Source: Bacteroidales bacterium
GTDB lineage: Bacteria; Bacteroidota; Bacteroidia; Bacteroidales; VadinHA17
Length of the DNA stretch: 37,089 nucleotides
Assembly: GCA_025454755.1 (NCBI GenBank)
Contig: JALONV010000014.1
Coordinates: 1 to 37,089 of the forward strand
Direction: 5' to 3'
Shown here: piece by piece, positions 8,430 to 18,570 of the stretch
How positions within the stretch are numbered: position 1 is the stretch's first letter
Layout of the letters: the number at the start of each line of letters is the position of its first letter
Notes under the pieces: generated by a model
What the model was told of the DNA's origin: nothing
The model's input: only the letters and a program-made list of their open reading frames with translations
Database searches by the model: none
Made by a program: the position numbers and the translations under genes

Positions 8430-9677
8430 ATGAGAAGAGTTGTAATTACAGGCCTTGGAGCACTGACTCCACTGGGTAATAATTTGCATGAATATTGGGA
8501 TGGACTTAAGAATGGTGTAAGCGGAGCGGGTATGATAACCCGCTTCAACACTGAAAAGTTCAAGACAAAATTTGCATGTGAAGTAAAAGGATACGACTCT
8601 TCCAATTATTTCGACAGAAAAGAGTCCAATAAACTGGACCTCTATTCCCAGTTCGCACATGTAGCTGCTGATGAAGCTATTGCTGATTCAGGTATAGACC
8701 TCCAGACGGTTGATAAGGACCGAATAGGTGTTATATGGTCCTCCGGCATCGGAGGCCTTCTAACCTTCTATGAAGCCATCAAGGGTTATGTGCAGGGCGA
8801 CGGAACTCCCCGCTTCAGCCCTTTCTTTATACCGAAAATGATCGCAAATATTGCTTCCGGATCCATATCGATAAAATATGGATTCAGAGGACCTAATTTT
8901 GCGACTGTATCGGCGTGTGCATCATCAACTCATTCACTTATTGATGCCCTTAATTATATAAAGCTGGGAAAGGCTGACATGATACTTGCCGGAGGATCGG
9001 AAGCTGCAATTAACGAACCGGGTATCGGAGGATTCAACGCCATGCAAGCTATGTCGACCAACAATCAGGAATTTGCATCTGCATCGCGTCCTTTTGATCT
9101 TACCAGGGATGGCTTTGTGATGGGCGAAGGCGCCGGGGCGATAGTCGTTGAGGATCTTGATCACGCAAGAGCAAGAGGTGCAAAAATCTATGCCGAGCTG
9201 GCAGGCGCCGGAATGACGGCTGATGCATACCATCTTACAGCGCCTCATCCTGAAGGAATAGGAGCCCGCAATGTTATGAAGCTGGCTGTTCAGGATGCAG
9301 GTCTGAAGCTTGAAGATATCAATTATATAAATATGCATGGTACGGCAACTCCGCTCGGCGATATTTCAGAAGCAAAAGCAATAATCGATGTATTTGGCGA
9401 GCATGCCTACAAGCTTAATATCAGCGCAACAAAATCAATGACCGGCCACCTGCTGGGTGCGGCAGGAGCTGTTGAAGCGATTGCAACAATTATGGCAATC
9501 ATGCACAACACAGTACCTCCTACAATAAACTTCAAAGTTCCTGATCCGCAGATTGACCAGAAACTGAATCTCACAGTCAATAAGGCACAAACCAGAATAA
9601 TCAACGCTGCCCTTAGCAATACTTTTGGCTTCGGAGGCCATAATGCTTCTGTAGTTTTTAAAAAAGCAGAGGTTTAG
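8430..9677 (+). CDS. fabF: 3-oxoacyl-[acyl-carrier-protein] synthase II
   Basis: KAS II condenses acyl-ACP with malonyl-ACP in the elongation cycle. The Cys-His-His triad is intact and at the same numbering as the E. coli enzyme: Cys163 in SACASSTH, His303 in HGTATPLGD and His340 in TGHLLGAAGA. The C-terminal GFGGHN motif is present. The 415-residue length is typical. It overlaps the rnc start by one base and follows acpP by 24 bp, indicating co-transcription. Confidence 0.98.
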   Translation: MRRVVITGLGALTPLGNNLHEYWDGLKNGVSGAGMITRFNTEKFKTKFACEVKGYDSSNYFDRKESNKLDLYSQFAHVAADEAIADSGIDLQTVDKDRIGVIWSSGIGGLLTFYEAIKGYVQGDGTPRFSPFFIPKMIANIASGSISIKYGFRGPNFATVSACASSTHSLIDALNYIKLGKADMILAGGSEAAINEPGIGGFNAMQAMSTNNQEFASASRPFDLTRDGFVMGEGAGAIVVEDLDHARARGAKIYAELAGAGMTADAYHLTAPHPEGIGARNVMKLAVQDAGLKLEDINYINMHGTATPLGDISEAKAIIDVFGEHAYKLNISATKSMTGHLLGAAGAVEAIATIMAIMHNTVPPTINFKVPDPQIDQKLNLTVNKAQTRIINAALSNTFGFGGHNASVVFKKAEV

Positions 9678-10423
9678 TGTCACTCTTCAAATCAAAAGTT
9701 AACGGTACATTTATTTTAGATAAACGTGAATTCGGTTCCCGCTTAAGGAAAATTCTTGGCTTTAAGCCGGGCAATCTCAGATTATATGAGATTGCATTCA
9801 TCCATCGTTCGGCCTCGTATAAGCTCCCCGACGGACAAAGGATCAACAATGAAAGGCTTGAATACCTGGGTGACGCAGTGCTTGATGCAATACTTTCAGA
9901 TTATCTTTTTGAGAAATTCCCGGATGCCAGTGAGGGTTTTCTCACCAAAATACGATCAAGGATTGTAAACAGGGATGTTTTGAACAGCCTGTCGGTTTCC
10001 ATGGGCATAAACAAGATTCTCGTCAGCAACGTCAGCTCCATACATACAACAAAAAACCTTTATGGCGATGCCCTTGAAGCGCTGATAGGCGCTGTTTTTA
10101 TCGACAAGGGATTCGGGAAAACAAAAAAGCTTTTTATAAAGAAAGTCTTTAATAAATATCTGAATCTCGAACAAATCGTAAACACCGACACTGATTATAA
10201 AAGTCTTGTCTTTGAATGGGTTCAGAAGCATAAGGCAAATCTTATTTTTACCTATAACGAAGAATATGATTTTAATACCAGAAAATCGGTTTTTTCGACA
10301 ACTCTTCTTATAAACCACGAAGAATTCGGTAAAGGACAGGGAGTTTCTAAAAAAGAAGCAGAACAGGAAGCTTCCTGCCAGGCATGGAAAAGGATTAAAG
10401 ATATTTCAGAGGATATGCCATAG
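9677..10423 (+). CDS. rnc: Ribonuclease III
   Basis: The 248-residue double-strand-specific endonuclease processes rRNA precursors and structured RNAs. The signature ERLEYLGDAVLDAILSDYL contains the first acidic metal ligands, and the second cluster is DALEALIGAVFIDKG. A C-terminal dsRNA-binding domain ends with SKKEAEQEASCQAW. The start is a GTG that shares its first base with the last base of the fabF stop; no nearby ATG would keep the N terminus. The overlap implies translational coupling with fabF. Confidence 0.96.
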   Translation: MSLFKSKVNGTFILDKREFGSRLRKILGFKPGNLRLYEIAFIHRSASYKLPDGQRINNERLEYLGDAVLDAILSDYLFEKFPDASEGFLTKIRSRIVNRDVLNSLSVSMGINKILVSNVSSIHTTKNLYGDALEALIGAVFIDKGFGKTKKLFIKKVFNKYLNLEQIVNTDTDYKSLVFEWVQKHKANLIFTYNEEYDFNTRKSVFSTTLLINHEEFGKGQGVSKKEAEQEASCQAWKRIKDISEDMP

Positions 10424-10455
10424 TATTTTGCAATTTTTCCTACCTTTATGAATTG

Positions 10456-10911
10456 ATGACGCTGAAAATGATGAGGATCAGTCCAAAAATCACACGTGTA
10501 CAGCTTAAGATCAATCAGAATAATGAGTCTGCATTTGTAGGAATAGTTTCTGCTGAACCCGACTACAAAATATCCTTGACGCTAAACAGAAAATTGAAAA
10601 TCTCGCTTAAAAATGTCACTCCATTCATCATCTCCGATGATGATGGAAATGAAGTCCTCTTTAGTAGATTTTCTGATGCATCTTCGTCTCATGGCATGTT
10701 ATACGACCTTATCTCAAACCGGAGCGAAAAGAAATATTTTATCAGGAAACTTAAAAATATCGACTACATTTTCCAGATACATAATCCGGAAAATGTAAAA
10801 GTAATAGACAGGATAATTTCGACGCTCAGGGAAACCGAATCTATTACAGCGGCATTCAGTATCGACATGCAGTCGCTCAAAGACAAAAATTTGCATTATC
10901 TAACTCAATAG
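10456..10911 (+). CDS. IPExxxVDY-type family protein (divergent)
   Basis: This roughly 150-residue protein has no enzyme motif that I recognise. It sits directly after rnc, where Bacteroidota genomes commonly encode an IPExxxVDY family protein. It contains the corresponding block as KYFIRKLKNIDYIFQI near residues 96-111, with IRKLKNIDY in place of the eponymous motif. The assignment rests on that motif resemblance and on synteny. The function is unknown. The open frame extends to a TTG at 10453, but the ATG at 10456 is the better start; later ATGs at 10468 and 10471 are possible. It is followed 3 bp later by a membrane protein gene, so both probably belong to the acpP-fabF-rnc transcript. Confidence 0.7.
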   Translation: MTLKMMRISPKITRVQLKINQNNESAFVGIVSAEPDYKISLTLNRKLKISLKNVTPFIISDDDGNEVLFSRFSDASSSHGMLYDLISNRSEKKYFIRKLKNIDYIFQIHNPENVKVIDRIISTLRETESITAAFSIDMQSLKDKNLHYLTQ

Positions 10912-10914
10912 GAT

Positions 10915-11439
10915 ATGGAAAAGCTGTTTTTTAATTTGTCGGAGGAAGAGTTTTCAAAAGGCAGAAAATTATTGTTATGGATTGTAACCGCCTTTTTCAT
11001 TATCGGCGGGATTTATGTTGCACTGCTTAGCCCGGTCTTTGGAAAACACTCTATAAGGCCCCTGATTTCACTTGCCCCCTTCGGTATTGGCTTTATCATC
11101 GGGAGCACAGCTCTCTATGCATCAATACAGAGAAAAGACCTGTTCTTCCTGATAGATGATGACAAAATAGAATTCAGATACGGAATATTCAGGCCAAAGA
11201 AATATTCTTTCCCCTGGACTGATATTAAAAAGCTGGTGATGCCCCATAAAGAGAGAAAAGTAAAAGTCATGTTCAAGGATGGAACATCCTATATTATCGA
11301 TATTTCATACATTCAGCGCAAGAAATCCACAATAATCAGAAAGCATCTCTTCCATGCAGCAAGGGCTCAAAACATAGATGTACTTAAAGTCGTTTCACTG
11401 GCTCATCACAAAAAACACAACGTATCACACAGCAGCTGA
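10915..11439 (+). CDS. Small membrane protein with two transmembrane helices and a PH-like tail
   Basis: The 174-residue product is not recognised by name. It has two hydrophobic helices at about 19-40 and 49-70, then a soluble part of beta-strand character with a pattern (FFLIDDDKIEFRYGIFRPKKYSFPW, broken here by strand turns) typical of bacterial PH-like domains. The C terminus is basic and His/Lys-rich. It lies 3 bp after the IPExxxVDY gene and is followed by a strong terminator, so it is the last gene of the acpP operon. The PH-like call is from the pattern only. Confidence 0.65.
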   Translation: MEKLFFNLSEEEFSKGRKLLLWIVTAFFIIGGIYVALLSPVFGKHSIRPLISLAPFGIGFIIGSTALYASIQRKDLFFLIDDDKIEFRYGIFRPKKYSFPWTDIKKLVMPHKERKVKVMFKDGTSYIIDISYIQRKKSTIIRKHLFHAARAQNIDVLKVVSLAHHKKHNVSHSS

Positions 11440-11470
11440 CCTGACCAAACCTGACTTGTATAAAGAAGAA

Positions 11471-11503
11471 GAGCCGCTCCAGAACAGAGCGGCTCATTTT
11501 TTA
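11471..11503 (+). terminator. Rho-independent terminator of the acpP-fabF-rnc operon
   Basis: A perfect 9-bp stem GAGCCGCTC / GAGCGGCTC (11471-11479 and 11487-11495) with a seven-base loop is followed by a run of six T residues. It lies 31 bp after the last gene. Confidence 0.93.
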
Positions 11504-11504
11504 A

Positions 11505-11720
11505 TAACCCTAAAACTAACCTAACCTATGAAAAAAAACTCTATATTATCATTTTCAAATATCGTGCCAAATCCTGTGCAAATATAAATATTGAATCTCT
11601 TATAAAAAAAAAAATTCTCCAAACAGCTCAAAATTAACATTTTTTTAATATTCTGTTAAACCATTTTAATATTTGGCGCCTTAAAATTACCTTTTAACCC
11701 GGTTTGAACAATTCACTCCT
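11505..11720. other. AT-rich intergenic stretch, no gene seen
   Basis: This part of the 340-bp gap between the acpP operon and the histidine kinase gene is very AT-rich. It holds only a 19-codon ATG frame at 11528-11587 (MKKNSILSF...) behind an AACCTAACCT sequence, and poly-A and poly-T runs. I see no RNA gene, riboswitch or second promoter that can be supported. Confidence 0.5.
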
Positions 11721-11772
11721 GTTAAAGAAAGTTAAAGGGGAAAAAGTTGCATTATATATAGTAGTACTTTTG
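11721..11772 (+). promoter_or_regulatory. Candidate promoter with OmpR-type direct repeats upstream of the two-component operon
   Basis: GTTAAAG occurs twice with exactly 10 bp between starts (11721-11727 and 11731-11737), the spacing expected for half-sites of an OmpR/PhoB-family dimer. Downstream, TACTTTTG at 11765-11772 is an exact match to the Bacteroidota -7 element TAnnTTTG. No -33 TTTG is present at the usual spacing, which fits an activator-dependent promoter. It ends 7 bp before the kinase start, so the transcript would be nearly leaderless. Autoregulation by the downstream response regulator is inferred. Confidence 0.4.
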
Positions 11773-11779
11773 CACTAGT

Positions 11780-13339
11780 ATGAAGCAAAGGATCATTGTA
11801 TTACTGGCTGTTTTCTTTTTCCTGGCAATCACGGGAATAATTTTTATCCAGCTCTACTGGATAAGGAATGCCATTGATATGACCGATCAGCAGTTCCGTA
11901 CCGATGCAAACAAGGCCCTCGCGGCAGTGGTTCTTGACCTTGAGGAACAAGAACTGATCAACAACATCATGGAACAGATCGATGGTACCCTGACAGACTC
12001 TGTGACAGCCATCGTTCCGGCAAATTCGCCACTGGCAAGAAAACTCAGAGGTTATCAGCCAAATTCGGAACTTCTCTCGGTTTATGGATTCGATTCTGAA
12101 AATGAGCCTATAACAATAACCAGTTCCGGACAAAGAATCGTAATCTCAGCAAAAGACATGAATGCGTATTCTCTGCCTGATGAGATTACGGAGACGTCAG
12201 CTGAATCATTAACTGCAGAGTTGAAAGGCAGGGTGACAAACAAGATTGTCTTCCTTGAGAATATAATGGATAAGATCCTATCAGAGACGCCCGAGATAAT
12301 GGAGCGCATCAATCCTGAAAATCTCAGGAAATCAATAAGATCAGCTCTCGATAATGTTGGAATTAATCTCGATTTCGAATTTTCAATCCGTTCAGGCAAT
12401 TCAGGAACAATCTGGGGAACACCCGGATATACCGACAAACCCGGCACCCCCAAGTTTATAATTCAGCTCTTCCCCAACGATCCACTGCCAGGACAAAGCC
12501 AGCTGGTGATGTATTGCCTGGAAGAACAGCAATATAAATTTGAAAAGATAGGATCCCTGGGGCTCCTTTCCCTTGTTTTCACTATTATGCTGCTGGTTCT
12601 TGCAACAAGCACATTTATCGTGATCTTCAGGCAGAAAAAGATTTCGGAGATAAGGAACGACTTCATAAATAATATGACGCATGAACTGAAGACTCCCATT
12701 TCGACTATCTCTCTTGCTTCGCAGATGATGGCTGACAAAACGATACCTGAGGAAAATAAAAATATCGATAACCTGTCAAAGGTTATTTCCGATGAAAGCA
12801 TGAGGCTGAAATTCCAGGTTGAGAAGGTGCTGCAAATGGCCATCTTTGAAAAGACAAAAATGAGGCTCAACCTTGCCGATATGGATATTCATAATATTCT
12901 TTCGGGCGCTATTGAGAACTTCGCACTTCAGATCAAATCCACGCAGGGTACTATCGAAAGGGATTTTCAAGCCGTTTCATCGCATGCCATGGTCGACGAG
13001 GTTCATTTTCTGAACGCAATTTCAAACCTTATCGATAATTCAATTAAATATTCTAAGGTAAAACCTGAAATAACAATTTCCACCAGGGATTCCAAGAAAC
13101 GAATATTAATAACTATTGAGGATAAAGGCATTGGCATAAGCAAAAAAGAGCTTAAGAGAATCTATGACAAATTCTACCGTGTCCCTTCCGGAAATCTCCA
13201 TAATGTAAAAGGCTTTGGTCTTGGACTGAGCTATGTCAGGAAAGTAATTGAGGACCATAATGGAACCATAAAGACCGACAGCCAGATAAATAAGGGTACA
13301 AAATTCACAATTTCCATTTCAAAAACCGGATTAAAATGA
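11780..13339 (+). CDS. rprX: Sensor histidine kinase, RprX-like
   Basis: The 519-residue kinase has a membrane helix at about 5-28, a roughly 230-residue extracytoplasmic region without a recognised fold, and a second helix near 258-283. The HisKA block is FINNMTHELKTPIST, with phosphoacceptor His301. The HATPase domain shows the N box (NAISNLIDNSIKYS), G1 (DKGIGIS), F box (FYRVP) and G2 (GFGLGLSYV). It is complete. It overlaps the response regulator gene by 4 bp (ATGA), so the two form a translationally coupled pair. Similarity of the partner to RprY of Bacteroides suggests the name; the signal is unknown. An RprX-like name is likely but rests on memory of the family. Confidence 0.88.
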   Translation: MKQRIIVLLAVFFFLAITGIIFIQLYWIRNAIDMTDQQFRTDANKALAAVVLDLEEQELINNIMEQIDGTLTDSVTAIVPANSPLARKLRGYQPNSELLSVYGFDSENEPITITSSGQRIVISAKDMNAYSLPDEITETSAESLTAELKGRVTNKIVFLENIMDKILSETPEIMERINPENLRKSIRSALDNVGINLDFEFSIRSGNSGTIWGTPGYTDKPGTPKFIIQLFPNDPLPGQSQLVMYCLEEQQYKFEKIGSLGLLSLVFTIMLLVLATSTFIVIFRQKKISEIRNDFINNMTHELKTPISTISLASQMMADKTIPEENKNIDNLSKVISDESMRLKFQVEKVLQMAIFEKTKMRLNLADMDIHNILSGAIENFALQIKSTQGTIERDFQAVSSHAMVDEVHFLNAISNLIDNSIKYSKVKPEITISTRDSKKRILITIEDKGIGISKKELKRIYDKFYRVPSGNLHNVKGFGLGLSYVRKVIEDHNGTIKTDSQINKGTKFTISISKTGLK

Positions 13340-14022
13340 AAATCACAAAAGTTTTGCTCGCCGAAGATGACAACAACCTTGGCATGCTCCTGAAGAATTA
13401 TCTGTCTGCCAAGAGTTATGATACCACATTGCTGGTCAATGGCATCCAGGCCCTTGAAGAATTTGCGAAAAAACAATATGAATTGTGCATTCTGGATATA
13501 ATGATGCCCGAGATGGATGGACTGACACTAGCAAAGGAGATCAGAAACATCAATCCTTCCGTTCCCATAATATTTCTGACGGCAAAAAGCCAGAAGGAGG
13601 ATGTCCTTGAGGGTTTCCGTACAGGAGCCGATGATTATATTACAAAACCATTTTCAATGGAGGAACTCCTTTACAGGATAAAGGCCATCCTTAAAAGGAC
13701 TGCAGGATCTGCCGTCCAGAAAAAAGAATCGATGTATACAATCGGAAATTACATATTTGATCCCCTCAAGCAATTGCTTACCCTGGAAAGCGAGTCAGTC
13801 AAACTGACTACAAAGGAATCAGAGCTCCTTGAACTGCTCTGTCGTCACAGGAATGAGATTCTCGAACGCAATTATGCACTGAAATCGATCTGGATCGATG
13901 ATAATTACTTCAATGCACGAAGCATGGATGTCTATATTACCCGGCTAAGGAAATATTTGAAAAAGGACCCATCAGTAAAGATCCTCAATGTTCACGGAAG
14001 AGGTTATAAACTGTTATGCTGA
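13336..14022 (+). CDS. rprY: OmpR-family response regulator, RprY-like
   Basis: The 228-residue protein has a receiver domain with the acidic pocket at E10-D11-D12, phosphoacceptor Asp54 (LCILDIMMPEMDG), the conserved Thr (IIFLTAKS) and Lys (YITKPFS). A C-terminal winged helix follows, ending with MDVYITRLRKYLKKD and VHGRGYKL, which contact DNA in the OmpR family. The receiver strongly resembles Bacteroides RprY. It is co-translated with the kinase by a 4-bp overlap, and a hairpin follows 8 bp after the stop. Direct repeats GTTAAAG before the kinase gene are possible target half-sites. Confidence 0.9.
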   Translation: MKITKVLLAEDDNNLGMLLKNYLSAKSYDTTLLVNGIQALEEFAKKQYELCILDIMMPEMDGLTLAKEIRNINPSVPIIFLTAKSQKEDVLEGFRTGADDYITKPFSMEELLYRIKAILKRTAGSAVQKKESMYTIGNYIFDPLKQLLTLESESVKLTTKESELLELLCRHRNEILERNYALKSIWIDDNYFNARSMDVYITRLRKYLKKDPSVKILNVHGRGYKLLC

Positions 14023-14029
14023 AATAAAG

Positions 14030-14052
14030 ACCCCGGCTTTAAGGGCCGGGGT
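14030..14052 (+). terminator. GC-rich hairpin after the two-component operon
   Basis: An 8-bp stem ACCCCGGC / GCCGGGGT (14030-14037 and 14045-14052) with a seven-base loop lies just after the response regulator stop. The bases after it are not a clean T run, so it may be a weak terminator or one that also serves the convergent lepA. Confidence 0.6.
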
Positions 14053-14174
14053 TGATTGCTTAGGTTAGATAATAGGATTGAAATTTCTTTTAACCTCATT
14101 TATCATTCGGCTAAAATAGTATTTTTTTATTTCAATTCAACTTTAAGATATTTTTTTTGATACTTTCTTTTTTG

Positions 14175-15962
14175 TCAGTCGAGTTTCAGAACTGCCAGAA
14201 AAGCCTGCTGCGGGACTTCAACATTCCCTATCTGACGCATTCTCTTCTTTCCCTTTTTCTGTTTCTCCAGAAGCTTTCTCTTCCTGGTGATATCTCCTCC
14301 ATAGCATTTTGCAGTAACATCCTTCCTTACAGCCTTGACTGTTTCGCGTGCAATGATTTTTGCCCCTATTGCAGCCTGAATTGCAATATCGAATTGCTGT
14401 CGTGGAATAAGCTCCTTCAGCTTGACACACATTTTCCGGCCAAAGTCATAAGCATGTCCCCTGTATATCAATGTTGAAAGGGCATCAACCATCTCGCCGT
14501 TCAACAGAATATCAAGCCTTACAAGGTCTGCGTTCTGATATGCAGTATAATAATAATCAAATGATGCATATCCTTTTGAGATGCTTTTAAGCTTGTCGTA
14601 AAAATCAAATATAATTTCAGAAAGCGGCATTTCAAATGTCAGTTCAACCCTGTCCCTGGTCAGATAAATCTGGTTTTTCAGCACTCCCCGCCTGTCGATG
14701 CATAGTTTCATTATAGGTCCAACATACTCCGACAGAGTGATAACCTGGGCAATGATATAGGGTTCTTCAATACGGTCGATATGATTTATCGGCGGAAGCC
14801 CTGAAGGATTGTGAACATCTATTACCTCTCCCTTTGTCGTGGTAACCTTGAATGACACGTTAGGAACTGTCGTAATAACGTCCATATCAAATTCCCTGTC
14901 GAGCCTTTCCTGGATGATCTCCATGTGAAGCAATCCAAGGAATCCGCATCTGAAGCCAAAACCCAGCGCTGCCGACGATTCGGGGACAAATGAAAGAGAA
15001 GCATCGTTAAGCTGAAGTTTTTCAATAGAACTGCGGAGATCTTCATATTCATCAGCATCAACCGGATACATACCTGCAAAAACCATCGGCTTGACATCTT
15101 CAAAGCCTTCTATTGCCTTATCGCATGGATTCCTGACCTGTGTTATCGTATCACCGACTTTTACCTCGATCGAATTTTTTACCCCTGAAATAATATAGCC
15201 AACATCGCCGGCACCTAATTCATCCCTGGGTTCCTGTTTCAGCTTCAGGACACCTATTTCTTCTGCGTTATACTCATGATCGGTACTTACAAACTTTACC
15301 CTGTCGCCTTTGCGGATTGTTCCGTTTATTATTCTGAAATATGCAATTATTCCCCTGAAAGAGTTGAATATCGAATCAAATATGAGAGCCTGCAACGGAG
15401 CATCAGGATCTCCCTCCGGAGGGGGAATGCGATTAACGATAGCTTCCAGGATGGCATCGACTCCCATGCCTGTCCTTGCACTTGTTTCAATTATGTCGCT
15501 GCGATTACAGCCCACCAGATCAACAATCTGGTCCTTAACTTCTTCGGGCATGGCATTGGCCATATCCATCTTGTTAAGGACAGGTATTATCTCCAGGTTA
15601 TGATCGAGCGCTTTGTAAAGATTGGCAATTGTCTGTGCCTGTATTCCCTGAGTTGCATCTATTACCAGCAGTGCTCCCTCGCATGCTGCTATTGAACGGG
15701 AAACCTCATACGAAAAATCCACATGCCCCGGGGTATCTATCAGGTTCAGGATATAATTCTTTCCGCCCAGAATATATTTCATCTGGATTGCATGGCTCTT
15801 TATGGTAATTCCTCTTTCCCGTTCAAGATCCATATCGTCAAGAACCTGGTCCTGGTATTCCCTTTCCGTAATTGTCTTGGTTTTCTCAAGCAGCCTGTCG
15901 GCCAGGGTGCTTTTACCATGGTCGATATGAGCAATTATGCAGAAATTACGGATGTTGTTCAT
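14175..15962 (-). CDS. lepA: Elongation factor 4 (back-translocating GTPase)
   Basis: The 595-residue product is a full-length LepA/EF-4, a ribosome-bound GTPase that remodels stalled or pre-translocation ribosomes. The G1 motif is AHIDHGKST at 11-19, G2 falls in [10 protein letters not shown]3 is DTPGH and G4 is NKMD. The family-specific C-terminal domain is present ([21 protein letters not shown]). It is a single gene with its own promoter about 27 bp upstream. It converges with the two-component operon across about 150 bp. Confidence 0.97.
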   Translation of the reverse strand: MNNIRNFCIIAHIDHGKSTLADRLLEKTKTITEREYQDQVLDDMDLERERGITIKSHAIQMKYILGGKNYILNLIDTPGHVDFSYEVSRSIAACEGALLVIDATQGIQAQTIANLYKALDHNLEIIPVLNKMDMANAMPEEVKDQIVDLVGCNRSDIIETSARTGMGVDAILEAIVNRIPPPEGDPDAPLQALIFDSIFNSFRGIIAYFRIINGTIRKGDRVKFVSTDHEYNAEEIGVLKLKQEPRDELGAGDVGYIISGVKNSIEVKVGDTITQVRNPCDKAIEGFEDVKPMVFAGMYPVDADEYEDLRSSIEKLQLNDASLSFVPESSAALGFGFRCGFLGLLHMEIIQERLDREFDMDVITTVPNVSFKVTTTKGEVIDVHNPSGLPPINHIDRIEEPYIIAQVITLSEYVGPIMKLCIDRRGVLKNQIYLTRDRVELTFEMPLSEIIFDFYDKLKSISKGYASFDYYYTAYQNADLVRLDILLNGEMVDALSTLIYRGHAYDFGRKMCVKLKELIPRQQFDIAIQAAIGAKIIARETVKAVRKDVTAKCYGGDITRKRKLLEKQKKGKKRMRQIGNVEVPQQAFLAVLKLD

Positions 15963-15988
15963 CAGTAAGCCGGGATAAAAATCAGGTG

Positions 15989-16018
15989 CAAATATAAAAA
16001 TTCTTTTCGGCCCCCCAA
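15989..16018 (-). promoter_or_regulatory. Bacteroidota-type promoter of lepA
   Basis: On the minus strand TTG (16018-16016) is separated by 19 bp from TATATTTG (15996-15989), an exact TAnnTTTG -7 element. The predicted start of transcription is about 20 bp before the lepA ATG. The -33 element lies inside the left half of the REP-like repeat at 16010-16118. Confidence 0.65.
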
Positions 16019-16118
16019 TCCCCCCTTAAGGGGGGTTAAAAAACACAGAGCCAGGTCCGTGACCAGGCTCTGTAAATATCTATTCATTTTATTACCCCCT
16101 TTAGGGGGGGCAGGGGGC
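16010..16118. repeat. REP-like paired GC-rich palindromic element, copy A
   Basis: The left half holds CCCCCCAAT followed by the palindrome CCCCCCTTAAGGGGGG (16020-16035). The right half (16093-16118) holds CCCCCTTTAGGGGGGG followed by CAGGGGGC. The layout, outer C-rich arm, hairpin, spacer, hairpin, outer G-rich arm ending CAGGGGGC, recurs at 28743-28821 with a different stem composition. The groL terminator is enclosed in the spacer. Confidence 0.7.
16038..16073 (-). terminator. Rho-independent terminator of groSL
   Basis: On the minus strand an 8-bp stem ACAGAGCC / GGCTCTGT (16045-16052 and 16066-16073), extended by a GGT/ACC pairing beyond one mismatch, is followed by six T residues (16043-16038). 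It lies about 46 bp after the groL stop. Confidence 0.88.
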
Positions 16119-16119
16119 A

Positions 16120-17766
<1,647 letters not shown>

Positions 17767-17781
17767 TTATTGGTTTCGGAA

Positions 17782-18060
17782 TTATGCTATAAAAAGAATA
17801 TCTGACTGAGAGATCAGCAGATAATCCTCACCGTCGATTGTCAGTTCCTGTCCGGAGTATTTTCCGTAAAGAACCTCATCCCCTTTTTTGACTTCCATTT
17901 CTTCGTCTTTCTTTGCTGCACCGACAAGTACAACTTTGCCCTGACGGGGCTTTTCCTTTGCAGAATCAGGAATGATTATCCCGCTGGCAGTTTTAGCCTC
18001 AGCTTCGAAAGGTTTTACAAGAACCTTGCCTGCCAGAATTTTACCTTTTAATTGTGCCAT
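17782..18060 (-). CDS. groS: Co-chaperonin GroES (10 kDa)
   Basis: The 92-residue co-chaperonin forms the heptameric lid of GroEL. It shows the N-terminal [20 protein letters not shown], which includes the mobile loop, and the conserved [14 protein letters not shown]. It is the first gene of the groSL operon. The 88 bp between the secG terminator and its start must contain the promoter, but no TAnnTTTG with correct spacing is evident. Confidence 0.98.
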   Translation of the reverse strand: MAQLKGKILAGKVLVKPFEAEAKTASGIIIPDSAKEKPRQGKVVLVGAAKKDEEMEVKKGDEVLYGKYSGQELTIDGEDYLLISQSDILFIA

Positions 18061-18148
18061 TGTTATTTAGTTTTAAAGTTAAAAATCGATTATCGACTTG
18101 CTTTCTTACACATTCTATGCCAAAGGATTAAACATGACATTTTTAAAC

Positions 18149-18184
18149 AAAAAAGTGTCAGCTGGTGTGACAAACTGGCACTTT
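18149..18184 (-). terminator. Terminator after secG, upstream of groS
   Basis: On the minus strand AAAGTGCCAG (18184-18175) pairs with CTGACACTTT (18161-18152) at 9 of 10 positions around a 13-base loop. Its T run (TTTTTT, 18154-18149) overlaps the base of the second arm. It lies 22 bp after the secG stop. It resembles an operator palindrome but the T run favours a terminator. Confidence 0.7.
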
Positions 18185-18206
18185 AGGAGTGTTTTGCAAT
18201 ATAAAA

Positions 18207-18566
18207 TTACTTAGAAGGTTGATTATCACCTGTTGAGGTAGTGGTTGAGGCAGGCGGAACAGCTTGCGGCAGGGCCGGTATATCACTGGGGCTTACTGCA
18301 TTATCAAGGCTTGTCCTTGGATTTGCTTCCCTGGTCTTCTTAGGTATTGTTGCAGTAGCTACAAGGCTTAAAATCAAAATAGCTGCGGCAAGTGTCCATG
18401 TAGCTTTTTCCAGAAAATCTGCTGTTTTACGGATACCCATGGTTTGACCGGCTGATGTGAAATTTGCAGCCAGACCACCTCCTTTTGAATTCTGAACCAA
18501 TACAATAAGTATCTGGAAGGCGCATGCTACAAGAACCAAGACCGACACAAAAATATATATTCCCAT
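18207..18566 (-). CDS. secG: Preprotein translocase subunit SecG
   Basis: The 119-residue protein has two membrane helices (about 4-22 and 53-75) separated by the conserved SecG loop VLVQNSKGGGLAANF and a GIRKTADFLEKATW segment. SecG is the accessory subunit of SecYEG and eases insertion of preproteins. The Pro/Thr/Ser-rich C-terminal tail is typical of Bacteroidota SecG. It is the last gene of the sigma-54 activator-lptE-TPR-secG run, starting 4 bp after the TPR gene ends. Confidence 0.94.
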   Translation of the reverse strand: MGIYIFVSVLVLVACAFQILIVLVQNSKGGGLAANFTSAGQTMGIRKTADFLEKATWTLAAAILILSLVATATIPKKTREANPRTSLDNAVSPSDIPALPQAVPPASTTTSTGDNQPSK

Positions 18567-18570
18567 CTGG

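Noticed and set aside
11528-11587. 19-codon leader-peptide-like ORF (MKKNSILSF...)
   Set aside because: No regulatory-codon run, no attenuator hairpin following it, and no conservation can be assessed.
18152-18184. CIRCE-like or other operator for groSL
   Set aside because: The palindrome does not match TTAGCACTC-N9-GAGTGCTAA and is followed on the minus strand by a T run just after secG, so a terminator is simpler.
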